Source: Cuspidothrix sp046080565 (GTDB lineage: Bacteria; Cyanobacteriota; Cyanobacteriia; Cyanobacteriales; Nostocaceae). Taken from it: a stretch of DNA of 30,087 bases. This document shows, one piece after another, positions 6,661-14,229 of the stretch. A program made the position numbers and the translations under genes. The notes beneath the pieces were generated by a model. The model saw only the letters and a program-made list of their open reading frames with translations, was not told the origin of the DNA and did not search any database. The DNA lies in the NCBI GenBank assembly GCA_046080565.1, contig JBJTUF010000069.1:1-30087 (forward strand). The letters run 5' to 3'. Each line of letters opens with the position of its first letter. The first letter of the stretch is position 1.

Positions 6661-8517
6661 ATGAATGAGTTTCTGTTTTTAACAAGTTGGTTCGTGCCTC
6701 TTTATAGCTTACTAGGTGCAATTTTAACTGTGCCATGGGGTCTAGGAATTATCCAACGGACAGGGCCAAGACCTGCTGCCTACTTCAACTTGTTGACTAC
6801 CATCTTGGGTTTTGTTCATAGTCTCTTAGTATTTAAAGATATCTGGAATCGAGAGCAAGAAAATTTAGTCATTACTTGGTTTCAAGCTGCTGATTTCCAA
6901 TTATCTTTTGCTTTAGAAATCTCCGTAGTCAGTGTTGGAGCAACAGTTTTAATTACTGGATTAAGTTTGTTGGCACAAATTTATGCCCTGGGCTACATGG
7001 AAAAAGATTGGTCTTTAGCCCGGTTTTTTGGCTTGGTGGGATTTTTTGAAGCCGCCCTGAGTGGTCTAGCAATTAGTGATTCTTTATTTCTCAGCTATGC
7101 TTTGCTGGAAGTGCTGACTCTTTCTACTTATTTACTGGTGGGATTTTGGTATGCTCAACCTTTGGTAGTAACGGCTGCGCGAGATGCCTTTTTAACTAAA
7201 CGGGTAGGTGATTTATTACTGTTAATGGCAGTGGTCGCTCTTTCTAATTTGGCAGGAAGTTTAAACTTTTCTGATTTGTATGAATGGGCGCAAACTGCTA
7301 ATTTAAGCCCAGTTACATCCACTTTACTCTGTTTAGGTTTAATTGCTGGTCCTGCTGGCAAGTGCGCCCAATTTCCTCTGCACCTGTGGTTAGATGAGGC
7401 GATGGAGGGACCTAACCCGGCTTCGGTAATGCGAAATTCTTTGGTGGTGGGTGGGGGTGCTTATGTTCTGTATAAGATTCAACCAATATTATCTTTGTCC
7501 CCCATTGCTTTGAATACTTTGGTTGTGCTGGGAATAATGACGGCGGTGGGAGCAACTTTGGTATCTTTAGCCCAAATTGATATTAAACGAGCGCTCTCCC
7601 ATTCTACCAGTGCTTATATGGGATTGGTGTTTTTAGCGGTGGGATTGGAACAAGGTGGAGTGGCCTTGATGTTACTCCTGAGTCATGCCATTGCCAAAGC
7701 TTTATTATTCATGAGTTCTGGTTCAGTTATCTACACGACCCAAACCCAAGACTTAACAGAAATGGGGGGTTTGTGGTCAAAAATGCCGGCTACGACTACA
7801 GCTTTTATCGTCGGTGCGGCGGGGATGGTAACTCTATTACCTTTGGGCAGTTTTTGGGCAATGTTGGCTTGGGCTGATGGTTTAGTGAAAATTAGCCCCT
7901 GGGTAATTGTGGTGTTAATTTTGGTAAATGGCCTGACGGCTTTAAATCTAACGCGGGTATTTCGGTTAATCTTTTGGGGAGAACCACAACCCAAAACTCG
8001 CCGCGCCCCAGAAGTGGCTTGGCCTATGGCATTACCAATGGTGATTTTAACTGTCCTTACTCTATTGTTACCGCTAATGTTACAGCAATGGTATTTATTA
8101 CCTAGTTGGAAAAGTTTGGATTGGTATATAGTCGGATCTCTAGTGGCTTCTACTGTGGCGGGAGTTACTATTGGGGCTACTATTTATCTGCACAAAGCTT
8201 GGTCAAGATCCCGAATTTTGGTTTGGCGATTTATCCAAGACTTATTAGGCTATGATTTTTACATAGACCGCATTTATCGCTTAACGATTGTAAGTGCTGT
8301 GGCGCTGTTATCGAAGATATCCGCGTGGAGCGATCGCTTTTTGGTAGATGGTCTAGTTAACTTAGTGGGCTTTGCTGCAATTTTTAGCGGGCAAAGTTTG
8401 AAATACAGTATTTCTGGTCAATCCCAAGGCTATATGTTAACCATCCTAGTTGTCATTAGTATCCTGGGTTTCTTCATCAGTTTGTCCTTGGGTTTATTCG
8501 ATAAATTGCCTTTTTAG
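6661..8517 (+). CDS. ndhF4: NDH-1 CO2-uptake subunit NdhF4 (NuoL-like)
   Basis: This 618-residue, strongly hydrophobic protein with many membrane helices belongs to the NuoL/NdhF (proton-pumping antiporter-like) family of thylakoid NDH-1. Characteristic stretches are AFLTKRVGDLLLL (~175-187), AGPAGKCAQFPLHLWLDEAM followed by EGPNPASVMRNS (~229-260) and IDIKRALSHSTSAYMG (~300-320), with lysines in membrane segments as in the proton path. Cyanobacteria have several NdhF types: F1 for respiration and cyclic flow, F3 and F4 for CO2 uptake. The following ndhD and CO2-hydration gene, the absence of cupS, and the neighbouring ccm cluster (as I recall for Anabaena 7120) favour F4, the constitutive NDH-1MS' form, over F3. 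Ribosome-binding element AAGGAAA lies shortly before the ATG. Confidence 0.88.
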   Translation: MNEFLFLTSWFVPLYSLLGAILTVPWGLGIIQRTGPRPAAYFNLLTTILGFVHSLLVFKDIWNREQENLVITWFQAADFQLSFALEISVVSVGATVLITGLSLLAQIYALGYMEKDWSLARFFGLVGFFEAALSGLAISDSLFLSYALLEVLTLSTYLLVGFWYAQPLVVTAARDAFLTKRVGDLLLLMAVVALSNLAGSLNFSDLYEWAQTANLSPVTSTLLCLGLIAGPAGKCAQFPLHLWLDEAMEGPNPASVMRNSLVVGGGAYVLYKIQPILSLSPIALNTLVVLGIMTAVGATLVSLAQIDIKRALSHSTSAYMGLVFLAVGLEQGGVALMLLLSHAIAKALLFMSSGSVIYTTQTQDLTEMGGLWSKMPATTTAFIVGAAGMVTLLPLGSFWAMLAWADGLVKISPWVIVVLILVNGLTALNLTRVFRLIFWGEPQPKTRRAPEVAWPMALPMVILTVLTLLLPLMLQQWYLLPSWKSLDWYIVGSLVASTVAGVTIGATIYLHKAWSRSRILVWRFIQDLLGYDFYIDRIYRLTIVSAVALLSKISAWSDRFLVDGLVNLVGFAAIFSGQSLKYSISGQSQGYMLTILVVISILGFFISLSLGLFDKLPF

Positions 8518-8605
8518 GTAATGGGTAATTGGTAATTGGTAATTGGTAATAGGAAAATTCTTCCCCCCTGCTCCCCTGCCCCTCTGCTCCCCTGCTCTCT
8601 ACTCC
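8517..8605. repeat. Short tandem repeats between ndhF4 and ndhD4
   Basis: From 8517 to 8551 there are GGTAATT-type heptamers in tandem, directly at the ndhF4 stop codon. From about 8562 to 8600 come pyrimidine-rich units of the type CCCCTGCTC. Together they fill nearly all of the 98-base gap and leave no purine-rich ribosome-binding site in front of ndhD4. Confidence 0.85.
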
Positions 8606-8615
8606 CTATCTGCTT

Positions 8616-10103
8616 ATGCTCAGTACATTGATTTTGCTGCCCTTAATTGGTGCGGCTTTTATTGGGTTCTATCCTGCTGGTATTACTGCTAAAATAGCCC
8701 GGCTATTAGCTTTAATCTTGAGCGTTATTATTTTTGTATGGAGTATTTTCCTTGCAACTCAGTTTCAACCTGGAGAAACTGCTCAACAGTTTGCTGAGTC
8801 TTTGCCTTGGGTAGATGCTATTGGTTTAAACTACAATTTGGGTGTAGATGGTTTATCTCTACCTTTAATTATTCTTAATGGATTATTGACTTCTATTGCT
8901 ATTTATGCCAGTGCTGAATCCCAGCAACGACCACGATTTTACTACTCTCTAATTTTGCTATTAAGTGCTGGGGTAACAGGTGCATTTATGGCACAGGATT
9001 TATTATTATTCTTCCTGTTTTATGAGTTGGAATTAATTCCCCTATATTTGTTAATTGCCATTTGGGGGGGTGCAAAAAGAGGTTATGCAGCTACGAAATT
9101 TCTGATTTATACAGCTTTTTCAGGTATTGTCATTTTAGCTAGTTTCTTGGGGATGGTTTGGTTAAGTGGTTCTCCCAGTTTTGGACTAGCAACCTTGAAT
9201 CTTGAGAGTTTATCTTTAGGTACTCAATTATTACTACTAGGGGGAATTTTAGTGGGTTTTGGGATCAAAATTCCCCTAGTCCCTTTCCATACTTGGCTAC
9301 CAGATGCCCACGTTGAAGCTTCTACACCGATATCAGTTATCTTAGCTGGGGTATTGTTGAAATTAGGAACGTATGGTTTATTGCGCTTTGGTATGAACTT
9401 GTTACCAGATGCTTGGGCTTATTTAGCTCCTTGGTTAGCTACATGGGCAGTAATTAGCGTTTTATTTGGAGCATCTTGTGCGATCGCTCAAACCGATATG
9501 AAAAAAATGGTAGCCTATAGTTCTATCGGACACATGGGCTATGTCTTATTAGCAGCCGCAGCATCCACACCCTTGAGCGTTCTGGGTGCAGTGATGCAAA
9601 TGATTAGTCATGGATTAATATCCGCCATGTTATTCCTGTTGGTGGGCGTTGTGTATAAAAAAGCTGGTAGCCGAGATTTAGATATTCTGCGCGGTTTACT
9701 TAACCCAGAACGAGGTTTACCAGTGATTGGTAGTTTAATGATTGTGGGTGTGATGGCCAGTGCAGGGATACCGGGAATGGTGGGTTTTATTTCGGAATTT
9801 ATTTTGTTTCGGGGTAGTTTTGCGGTTTTCCCAGTGCAAACATTATTAGCCATGTTAGGAACAGGTTTAACTGCTGTTTACTTCTTAATTTTGGTTAACC
9901 GTGCCTTTTTCGGGCGTTTATCAGCAGCAGTTACAAACTTACCTCCTGTTTATTGGAGCGATCGCCTACCTGCCATCATTTTAGCCGTAATTATTGTTAT
10001 TTTCGGTATTCAACCCAATTGGTTAGTACATTATACCGAAGCCACAATTACCACTATGGTAAAAACAAATAGCCATCATCTAGTAGCAAATTGGGAACCA
10101 TAA
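8616..10103 (+). CDS. ndhD4: NDH-1 CO2-uptake subunit NdhD4 (NuoM-like)
   Basis: This 495-residue integral membrane protein of the NuoM/NdhD family is an antiporter-like proton-pumping subunit of NDH-1. Hallmarks are the conserved glutamate helix LLFFLFYELELIPLYLL (~130-147), the segment GFGIKIPLVPFHTWLPDAHV (~212-231), EASTPISVILAGVLLKLGTYG, and DMKKMVAYSSIGHMGYVLL (~293-311). Its place between ndhF4 and cupB assigns it to the CO2-uptake complex rather than to respiratory NdhD1/D2. The ATG at 8616 agrees with the family N-terminus (LSTLILLPLIGA), but no Shine-Dalgarno sequence precedes it because tandem repeats fill the gap. Expression probably depends on a leaderless-like or SD-independent mode of initiation or on read-through from ndhF4. 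Confidence 0.9.
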   Translation: MLSTLILLPLIGAAFIGFYPAGITAKIARLLALILSVIIFVWSIFLATQFQPGETAQQFAESLPWVDAIGLNYNLGVDGLSLPLIILNGLLTSIAIYASAESQQRPRFYYSLILLLSAGVTGAFMAQDLLLFFLFYELELIPLYLLIAIWGGAKRGYAATKFLIYTAFSGIVILASFLGMVWLSGSPSFGLATLNLESLSLGTQLLLLGGILVGFGIKIPLVPFHTWLPDAHVEASTPISVILAGVLLKLGTYGLLRFGMNLLPDAWAYLAPWLATWAVISVLFGASCAIAQTDMKKMVAYSSIGHMGYVLLAAAASTPLSVLGAVMQMISHGLISAMLFLLVGVVYKKAGSRDLDILRGLLNPERGLPVIGSLMIVGVMASAGIPGMVGFISEFILFRGSFAVFPVQTLLAMLGTGLTAVYFLILVNRAFFGRLSAAVTNLPPVYWSDRLPAIILAVIIVIFGIQPNWLVHYTEATITTMVKTNSHHLVANWEP

Positions 10104-10192
10104 CAGGATGCAGGAGGAAGATAAACATAATCATAGCCATCAAAACAATCAAAAAATCATAGTTCAGACATTTGAATTACCGGAGAAATTAC

Positions 10193-11323
10193 ATGATCAC
10201 AACAGAAAAAAATCCTCCTTACAACCCCCTAGCCGAATTTGTAGAACGTTTACAAACTGGTGAAGCATTACTCAAAGATAACCCCGAAAACGTTTTAGAA
10301 GTCGTTGGTATTCTCAAAAGTTATGGCGTAGTTTTAGATGCCTATTCTAAAAATCTCATTTATATTGCTGAACATCAATTTTTAGTATTTTTTCCCTTCT
10401 TTAAATATTTTGACGGACATATTACATTTTCTAAATTACTTCGCCATTTGTGGCATGATCGGATTAATTTTGAATATGCAGAATATTGCATGAAAACCAT
10501 GATGTGGCATGGTGGCGGCGGTTTAGACGCATATTTAGATACCCAAGAATTTGCAGATAGAGCTAAAGTCGTTATTGCTGCTAAATTTAAATATAATCCC
10601 CTGATGTTGGCACTAAATGAACTGTTTCCTGAATTCCTCCTAGAACAGTTACGAGTTTCTGCTTATTACACTGGGTTAGGTCAATTTTGGCGAGTCATGG
10701 CTGATATGTTTCTCAATTTATCAGATCGCTATGACGGAGGCGAAATTAAATCAATTCCCCAAGTTGTAGAACATATTAAACAGGGTTTAGTTGCAGATGC
10801 AATGAAACCAATTACATACAGTGTCAAAATTGGCAACAAAGTTTATGATTTGATTCCCAAATCAGTTGGTTTAACCTTCCTTGCAGATACAGCAATTCCC
10901 TATGTTGAAGCGGTATTTTTTAGAGGGACACCATTTTTAGGAACAGTATCTTTAAACGCCCAAGCATATCAAGTTCCTGTAGATCAATCTCGATTTCAAT
11001 ATGGTGCATTATACGCCGATCCTTTACCTATTGGTGGTGCAGGTATTCCTCCCACATTATTAATGCAGGATATGCGCCATTATTTGCCAGAATACTTACA
11101 TAATATTTATCGTCGCAGTCTCAGAAGTGAAGATGATTTGCGAGTACAAATTTGTATGAGTTTTCAAAAGTCTATGTTTTGTGTAACTACAGCCGCAATT
11201 TTAGGACTTTTACCTTATCCCTTAGATACTCAAGATCCATCGGAACAAAAAAATAATCAAATTTATTTAGAAAAGTGGATGTCAAGATTAGAAAATTCCC
11301 AATTATTAGAAGTAAATAAATAG
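10193..11323 (+). CDS. cupB: CO2 hydration protein CupB (ChpX)
   Basis: This 376-residue protein is of the CupA/CupB (ChpY/ChpX) family. It docks on the NdhF/NdhD arm of the specialised NDH-1 complex and hydrates CO2 to bicarbonate in a reaction driven by electron transport. Residues His85 and Arg90 (LRHLWHDRINF) reproduce the H-x4-R spacing of the CupA zinc site seen in cryo-EM structures (His130/Arg135, from memory). I chose ATG 10193, which has GGAG 7 bases upstream, over an in-frame TTG at 10172 that would lie upstream of that ribosome-binding site. The absence of a cupS gene downstream, and the NdhF4/D4 partners, favour CupB over CupA. It is the third gene of the module, 89 bases after ndhD4. 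Confidence 0.88.
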   Translation: MITTEKNPPYNPLAEFVERLQTGEALLKDNPENVLEVVGILKSYGVVLDAYSKNLIYIAEHQFLVFFPFFKYFDGHITFSKLLRHLWHDRINFEYAEYCMKTMMWHGGGGLDAYLDTQEFADRAKVVIAAKFKYNPLMLALNELFPEFLLEQLRVSAYYTGLGQFWRVMADMFLNLSDRYDGGEIKSIPQVVEHIKQGLVADAMKPITYSVKIGNKVYDLIPKSVGLTFLADTAIPYVEAVFFRGTPFLGTVSLNAQAYQVPVDQSRFQYGALYADPLPIGGAGIPPTLLMQDMRHYLPEYLHNIYRRSLRSEDDLRVQICMSFQKSMFCVTTAAILGLLPYPLDTQDPSEQKNNQIYLEKWMSRLENSQLLEVNK

Positions 11324-11363
11324 GTAAAGTTATTTTTTGTCTGAATTACGACACCCTGCGGGA

Positions 11364-11392
11364 AGTCAAAATTCAAAAGTCAAAAGTCAAAA
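11364..11392. repeat. AGTCAAA-type tandem heptamers downstream of cupB
   Basis: Short AGTCAAA/ATTCAAA/AGTCAAA units are repeated in tandem just after a partial copy of the GTCTGAATCA-type motif (11333-11347, TTTTTTGTCTGAATTA). This is the same class of intergenic heptamer repeat seen elsewhere in the window. Confidence 0.6.
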
Positions 11393-11394
11393 TT

Positions 11395-11585
11395 TTTTTG
11401 TCTGAATCACGATGTCCAGGATTTGAGGATTTACAGGATGTTGTTTAATGATGGTTGGTTACGCACAAGTCATGGAAGAATGAACCACGAAGGTACGAAG
11501 AACACGAAGAAAAGAGGTTGCAGAGAGATTTTCCTATTTCATCCTCTACATCCTTAAATCCTGTTTATCCTGATTCAGACAAAAA
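11395..11585. mobile_element. MITE-like repeat A with 15-bp perfect terminal inverted repeats
   Basis: TTTTTGTCTGAATCA (11395-11409) and its exact complement TGATTCAGACAAAAA (11571-11585) bound a 191-bp element with no coding capacity. Homology between arms continues inward imperfectly, with AGGAT-type units (TTTACAGGATG on the left against TGTAGAGGATG in the inverted right arm). The left half, including GATGGTTGGTTACGCAC, recurs at 12910-13019. The length, lack of gene and terminal repeats fit a miniature inverted-repeat element. No target duplication was recognised. Confidence 0.7.
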
Positions 11586-11593
11586 TATCATCA

Positions 11594-12157
11594 TTAACCC
11601 ATCATTTTCAACCAAGCAAATATTTCATTAACTGTTAATTGTAAATTGATTTCTTCTAAAATTGGTAACTGTTGATCACCTCTGAATAATTCCGGTTGTT
11701 GCTGGGGACGGAAAACCAAAATAGAACGATCTTCTGGATCTATTAACCAACCCAATGAACAACCATGATTTAAACAATATAAAATATTATCTATCACGCG
11801 AGTTGAATTTTGTTCAGGAGAGAGAATTTCAATAGTCCAATCTGGAGGGATGAAAAAATCATTAGGTACTTCACCTTCAGCAGTAAAGGGAATATTTGAC
11901 CATTTCAAAACCGCGATATCAGGAACTACGGAACGGACACCAAAACTACAACGCAATTCAGGAAAAGCATAAGCGATTTTTTCAGCTTCGGTGATATCAT
12001 TAATACTGTTGCATAGTCTTAATTGTAAACGGCTATGTTTTCCTTTAGGCATGGGTTTAGTAATAATTTCCCCGTTGATATATTCCCTGACTGGTTTTGT
12101 TTCTGGGAGTTTGAGAAATTCTGCTAAGGTGAGGGATTGATTAATTATTGTGGTCAT
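11594..12157 (-). CDS. Uma2-family (DUF820) putative nuclease-fold protein
   Basis: This 187-residue protein is of the Uma2 family, very numerous in filamentous cyanobacteria and of unknown role, with a PD-(D/E)XK restriction-endonuclease-like fold. Visible family features are the start LTLAEFLKLPETKPVREYINGEI, the acidic residue in VVPDIAVLKW (~110-119), WTIEILSPEQNSTRVIDNILYC (E of the EXL motif and the Ser/Thr-x-Asp region, ~133-154) and the end LGWLIDPEDRSILVFRP. The pattern P-D...E-x-L is present, but the lysine usual after S-x-x-x-D-x-x-x-K is replaced by Asn in this reading (VIDNILYC), so catalytic competence is uncertain. It lies 8 bases from MITE-like repeat A. Confidence 0.85.
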   Translation of the reverse strand: MTTIINQSLTLAEFLKLPETKPVREYINGEIITKPMPKGKHSRLQLRLCNSINDITEAEKIAYAFPELRCSFGVRSVVPDIAVLKWSNIPFTAEGEVPNDFFIPPDWTIEILSPEQNSTRVIDNILYCLNHGCSLGWLIDPEDRSILVFRPQQQPELFRGDQQLPILEEINLQLTVNEIFAWLKMMG

Positions 12158-12202
12158 TATTTCTCAATCCTGTAAAGAGGATATAATTATAGTCTAACTT
12201 TA

Positions 12203-12215
12203 TTTGTCTGAATCA
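12203..12215 (+). repeat. Isolated copy of the GTCTGAATCA terminal motif
   Basis: TTTGTCTGAATCA matches the terminal inverted repeat of MITE-like element A over 13 bases. It stands alone between the two Uma2 genes, just before a fold-back repeat. Confidence 0.65.
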
Positions 12216-12221
12216 CATTTT

Positions 12222-12297
12222 TGTAGGTTGGGTTGAACGAAGTGAAACCCAACAAACTCTGGTAAATGTTGGGTTTTGTTCCTCAACCCAACCTACA
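12222..12297. repeat. Nested fold-back repeat between the two Uma2 genes
   Basis: The outer arms TGTAGGTTGGGTTGA (12222-12236) and TCAACCCAACCTACA (12283-12297) are exact inverted copies. Inside them AACCCAACA (about 12246-12254) and TGTTGGGTT (about 12267-12275) form a second exact pair, so the whole 76 bases can fold into a hairpin or an arrangement of two short stems. It resembles a widespread cyanobacterial GGTTGGGTT repeat. It ends 35 bases before the second Uma2 start and could mark its transcript leader. Confidence 0.75.
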
Positions 12298-12332
12298 GAA
12301 CTAAAATATTACCAATTACCAAATACAAAAAA

Positions 12333-12962
12333 ATGATCGTCGCTAAAGAAAACACCCGCCATTTTACCCCTGAAGAATACTTTATCTGGGAAGAACAGCA
12401 ACTAGAAAAACATGAACTGATCAATGGTCAAGTTTACCCTTTGGGTATCTATGCCATGACAGGTGGTAGTAAAAATCATAGCTTACTTGCAGCTAAATTG
12501 ATCACATTGTTTAGTAATCATTTAGAAGGGAGTGACTGTGAAACTGCAACTTCAGACCTCAGAGTTAATATTTTAGGTACAAATAACTACACATACCCAG
12601 ATGTTAGCGTCACCTGCGACGAACGAGACAAAAACAATACCCAATATATTAGCTACCCCTCCTTAATAGTTGAAGTTTTATCCAAAAGTACCGAAGCTTA
12701 CGACAGAGGTGGTAAATTTAGAATGTATCAAAATAACCCAGCTTTAATAGATTATCTCTTAGTTAGTTCCACCAGCATGGAAATTGATCTTTATCATAAA
12801 AACGAGGCTGGAGACTGGTTAATTATCAACTATAAACCAGGTGATACTATCCAACTTAAAAGTATTAATCTTAATTTTCCCCTTGAACAAATCTATCGCG
12901 GTTTAAATCTTTTGTCTGAATCAGGATTTCCAGGATTACAGGATTTTCAGGATGTTATTTGA
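12333..12962 (+). CDS. Uma2-family (DUF820) protein with a repeat-encoded C-terminus
   Basis: This is a 209-residue Uma2/DUF820 protein with a predicted PD-(D/E)XK nuclease fold. It starts at ATG 12333 (MIVAKENTRHFTPEEYFIWE); an in-frame TTG further upstream lies inside the fold-back repeat and is unlikely. The catalytic pattern is complete: YPDVSVTCDE (D), LIVEVLSKSTEAYDRGGKF (E-x-L, then D-R-x-x-K), and Tyr in RMYQN. The last residues LSESGFPGLQDFQDVI are encoded by a copy of the GTCTGAATCA repeat (from 12910), so the native C-terminus has been replaced or extended after ...IYRGLNL. The fold core is intact, so it may still work. No clear ribosome-binding site is seen. Confidence 0.85.
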   Translation: MIVAKENTRHFTPEEYFIWEEQQLEKHELINGQVYPLGIYAMTGGSKNHSLLAAKLITLFSNHLEGSDCETATSDLRVNILGTNNYTYPDVSVTCDERDKNNTQYISYPSLIVEVLSKSTEAYDRGGKFRMYQNNPALIDYLLVSSTSMEIDLYHKNEAGDWLIINYKPGDTIQLKSINLNFPLEQIYRGLNLLSESGFPGLQDFQDVI

Positions 12963-13019
12963 TGATGGTTGGTTACGCACTAAGTTATGGAACGAACCGC
13001 AGAGGACACAGAGGTAAAT
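12910..13019 (+). repeat. Repeat B: truncated copy of MITE-like element A
   Basis: It begins TTTTGTCTGAATCA and continues with AGGAT units, then GATGGTTGGTTACGCAC and ATGGAA..GAACC, parallel to 11396-11480 of element A with a few substitutions. The right terminal repeat is missing; repeat C begins instead at 13024. Its first 53 bases overlap the 3' end of the Uma2 gene. Confidence 0.75.
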
Positions 13020-13023
13020 TTAA

Positions 13024-13147
13024 TGGCGTTGCATAAATGCGGGATGTTTTTGAGGTGTAGAGACGAGAATCCCTACCCATGGAACGTCTCTACAAGGGGT
13101 TTAAACATAAGCAAAATTGTTTTTCATCCCAAAAATCAGCAACGCCA
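13024..13147. mobile_element. MITE-like repeat C with possible 6-bp target duplication
   Basis: TGGCGTTGC (13024-13032) and GCAACGCCA (13139-13147) are exact terminal inverted repeats; a further GGGATG/CATCCC pair follows inward, and GTAGAGACG/CGTCTCTAC forms an internal stem. The element is 124 bp and has no coding capacity. It is flanked on both sides by ATTTAA (13018-13023 and 13148-13153), consistent with a 6-bp target-site duplication, although this AT-rich word could match by chance. Confidence 0.7.
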
Positions 13148-13172
13148 ATTTAATTAATCAATAGCAAATTAC

Positions 13173-13481
13173 ATGGGAGATTTACCTAATAATTGGACAG
13201 ATATTGAACCTGATACTGTATATACCTCTAGCAGTGGTTTATTAGTATCATTTGCTAGTGATCAAATAAAACTGGGAATGAAATATGATTTAAACGGTAA
13301 ACATTTAAAAGCAATAGATAAAGGACAAGTACCCTCACGAGGTAATATTGGACTTGTTCCTTCCCAAGAAGAAGATTTTGATTTAAAATCAAAAGTATTA
13401 GGTAAAGGTGGTGACAGACGTTTTCATGGAAAATTTATTGGGGATGTCCTACACTTTCCTGGTTTAGTCACAGAACATTAA
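13173..13481 (+). CDS. Small hypothetical protein, possible orphan toxin-like domain
   Basis: I do not recognise this 102-residue protein. It begins MGDLPNNWTDIEPDTVYTSS, has a central IKLGMKYDLNGKHLKAIDKG stretch and ends DRRFHGKFIGDVLHFPGLVTEH; it has no signal peptide or membrane segment. An in-frame stop codon lies 18 bases upstream and no ribosome-binding site is visible. The MITE-like repeat C ends only 25 bases before the start, so the gene may be a C-terminal remnant of a longer one. The next gene begins 12 bases after its stop codon. A small basic/aromatic domain followed by a small acidic protein resembles polymorphic toxin-immunity pairs, but this is inference from arrangement only. 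Confidence 0.55.
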   Translation: MGDLPNNWTDIEPDTVYTSSSGLLVSFASDQIKLGMKYDLNGKHLKAIDKGQVPSRGNIGLVPSQEEDFDLKSKVLGKGGDRRFHGKFIGDVLHFPGLVTEH

Positions 13482-13493
13482 TTTATAATAGCT

Positions 13494-13901
13494 ATGATAC
13501 AACTACAATTAAAAAATCATCAACTTTGGCAAGATTTTGCAGAAATAGTCAAAACATTAGATACTGATACACTGGTAAAAGAACATTTAGAATTATGTGA
13601 TTATCAATTGTCTGGTTATTGGGATGAAGAAGATCAATATTATGAAACAATCATTTTACCTCGTTCTCTAGTTCCAGAACTGGTTAGTAGTTTTATTGGT
13701 TTTGAACATCAAGAACGGTTTTTACAACTAAAATTTGTTCTCAAATTTGTTACTGTTAATCCTAATTTTTCCACAGATAATAGTTTGCAAAAAATCTGTG
13801 AATTATTACTTACTTATAATGAAAATTTACAATTTATTGATGAAAATTGGCTGTTAGATAGTGATTTTTTAGCTGCTTGCAATTCTGATAGGAAGCATTA
13901 A
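13494..13901 (+). CDS. Small acidic hypothetical protein, possible immunity-like partner
   Basis: This is a 135-residue protein of unknown family. It is rich in Leu, Asp and Glu (DTDTLVKEHLELCDYQLSGY, then WDEEDQYYETIILPRSLVPEL) and predicted soluble, with no signal peptide or membrane helix. It starts 12 bases after the preceding small gene, so the two are very likely co-transcribed. Size, acidity and position directly downstream would suit an immunity protein or antitoxin for the upstream product, but no family motif confirms this. Confidence 0.6.
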   Translation: MIQLQLKNHQLWQDFAEIVKTLDTDTLVKEHLELCDYQLSGYWDEEDQYYETIILPRSLVPELVSSFIGFEHQERFLQLKFVLKFVTVNPNFSTDNSLQKICELLLTYNENLQFIDENWLLDSDFLAACNSDRKH

Positions 13902-14229
13902 CCATATCTGAAAATAAATGACAATCAGATATTCACAATACAATCTTGACAAAAATTCAACATTGTGATCTTCTATTGTTATAGTGGAAATCTGTGTCCG
14001 CCGATATACTAAGACATATAGTCAAAATTCCCCTCAATCATCATCTCCACCTCAAAAAACCATCCTGTACATCCTCAAATCCTGGACATTATCTCGACTT
14101 CGCTCGATAACCACCTGATTCAGACAAAATACAACTTCTGAAAATCTGGATCAATCTTCAAAAACCATCCTGTACATCCTTAAATCCTGGACATTATCTC
14201 GACTTCGCTCGATAACCACCTGATTCAGA
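13902..14229. repeat. Intergenic region with a near-identical 73-bp direct repeat pair (D1, D2)
   Basis: D1 (about 14052-14125) and D2 (about 14158-14230) differ by one indel and one substitution. Each contains an AGGAT-type repeat in inverse orientation, the imperfectly palindromic word TTATCTCGACTTCGCTCG, and the terminal TGATTCAGAC. They belong to the same family as repeats A and B with an added insert. About 32 unique bases separate them. From 13902 to 14051 I see no gene. The stop codon of the kinase gene overlaps the last base of D2. Confidence 0.8.

Noticed and set aside
10172..10192. TTG as the start of cupB, giving seven extra residues
   Set aside because: The GGAG ribosome-binding site (10182-10185) lies downstream of this TTG and correctly before the ATG at 10193.
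12276..12332. Upstream TTG start for the second Uma2 gene
   Set aside because: It lies inside the fold-back repeat; the ATG at 12333 begins the recognisable family N-terminus.
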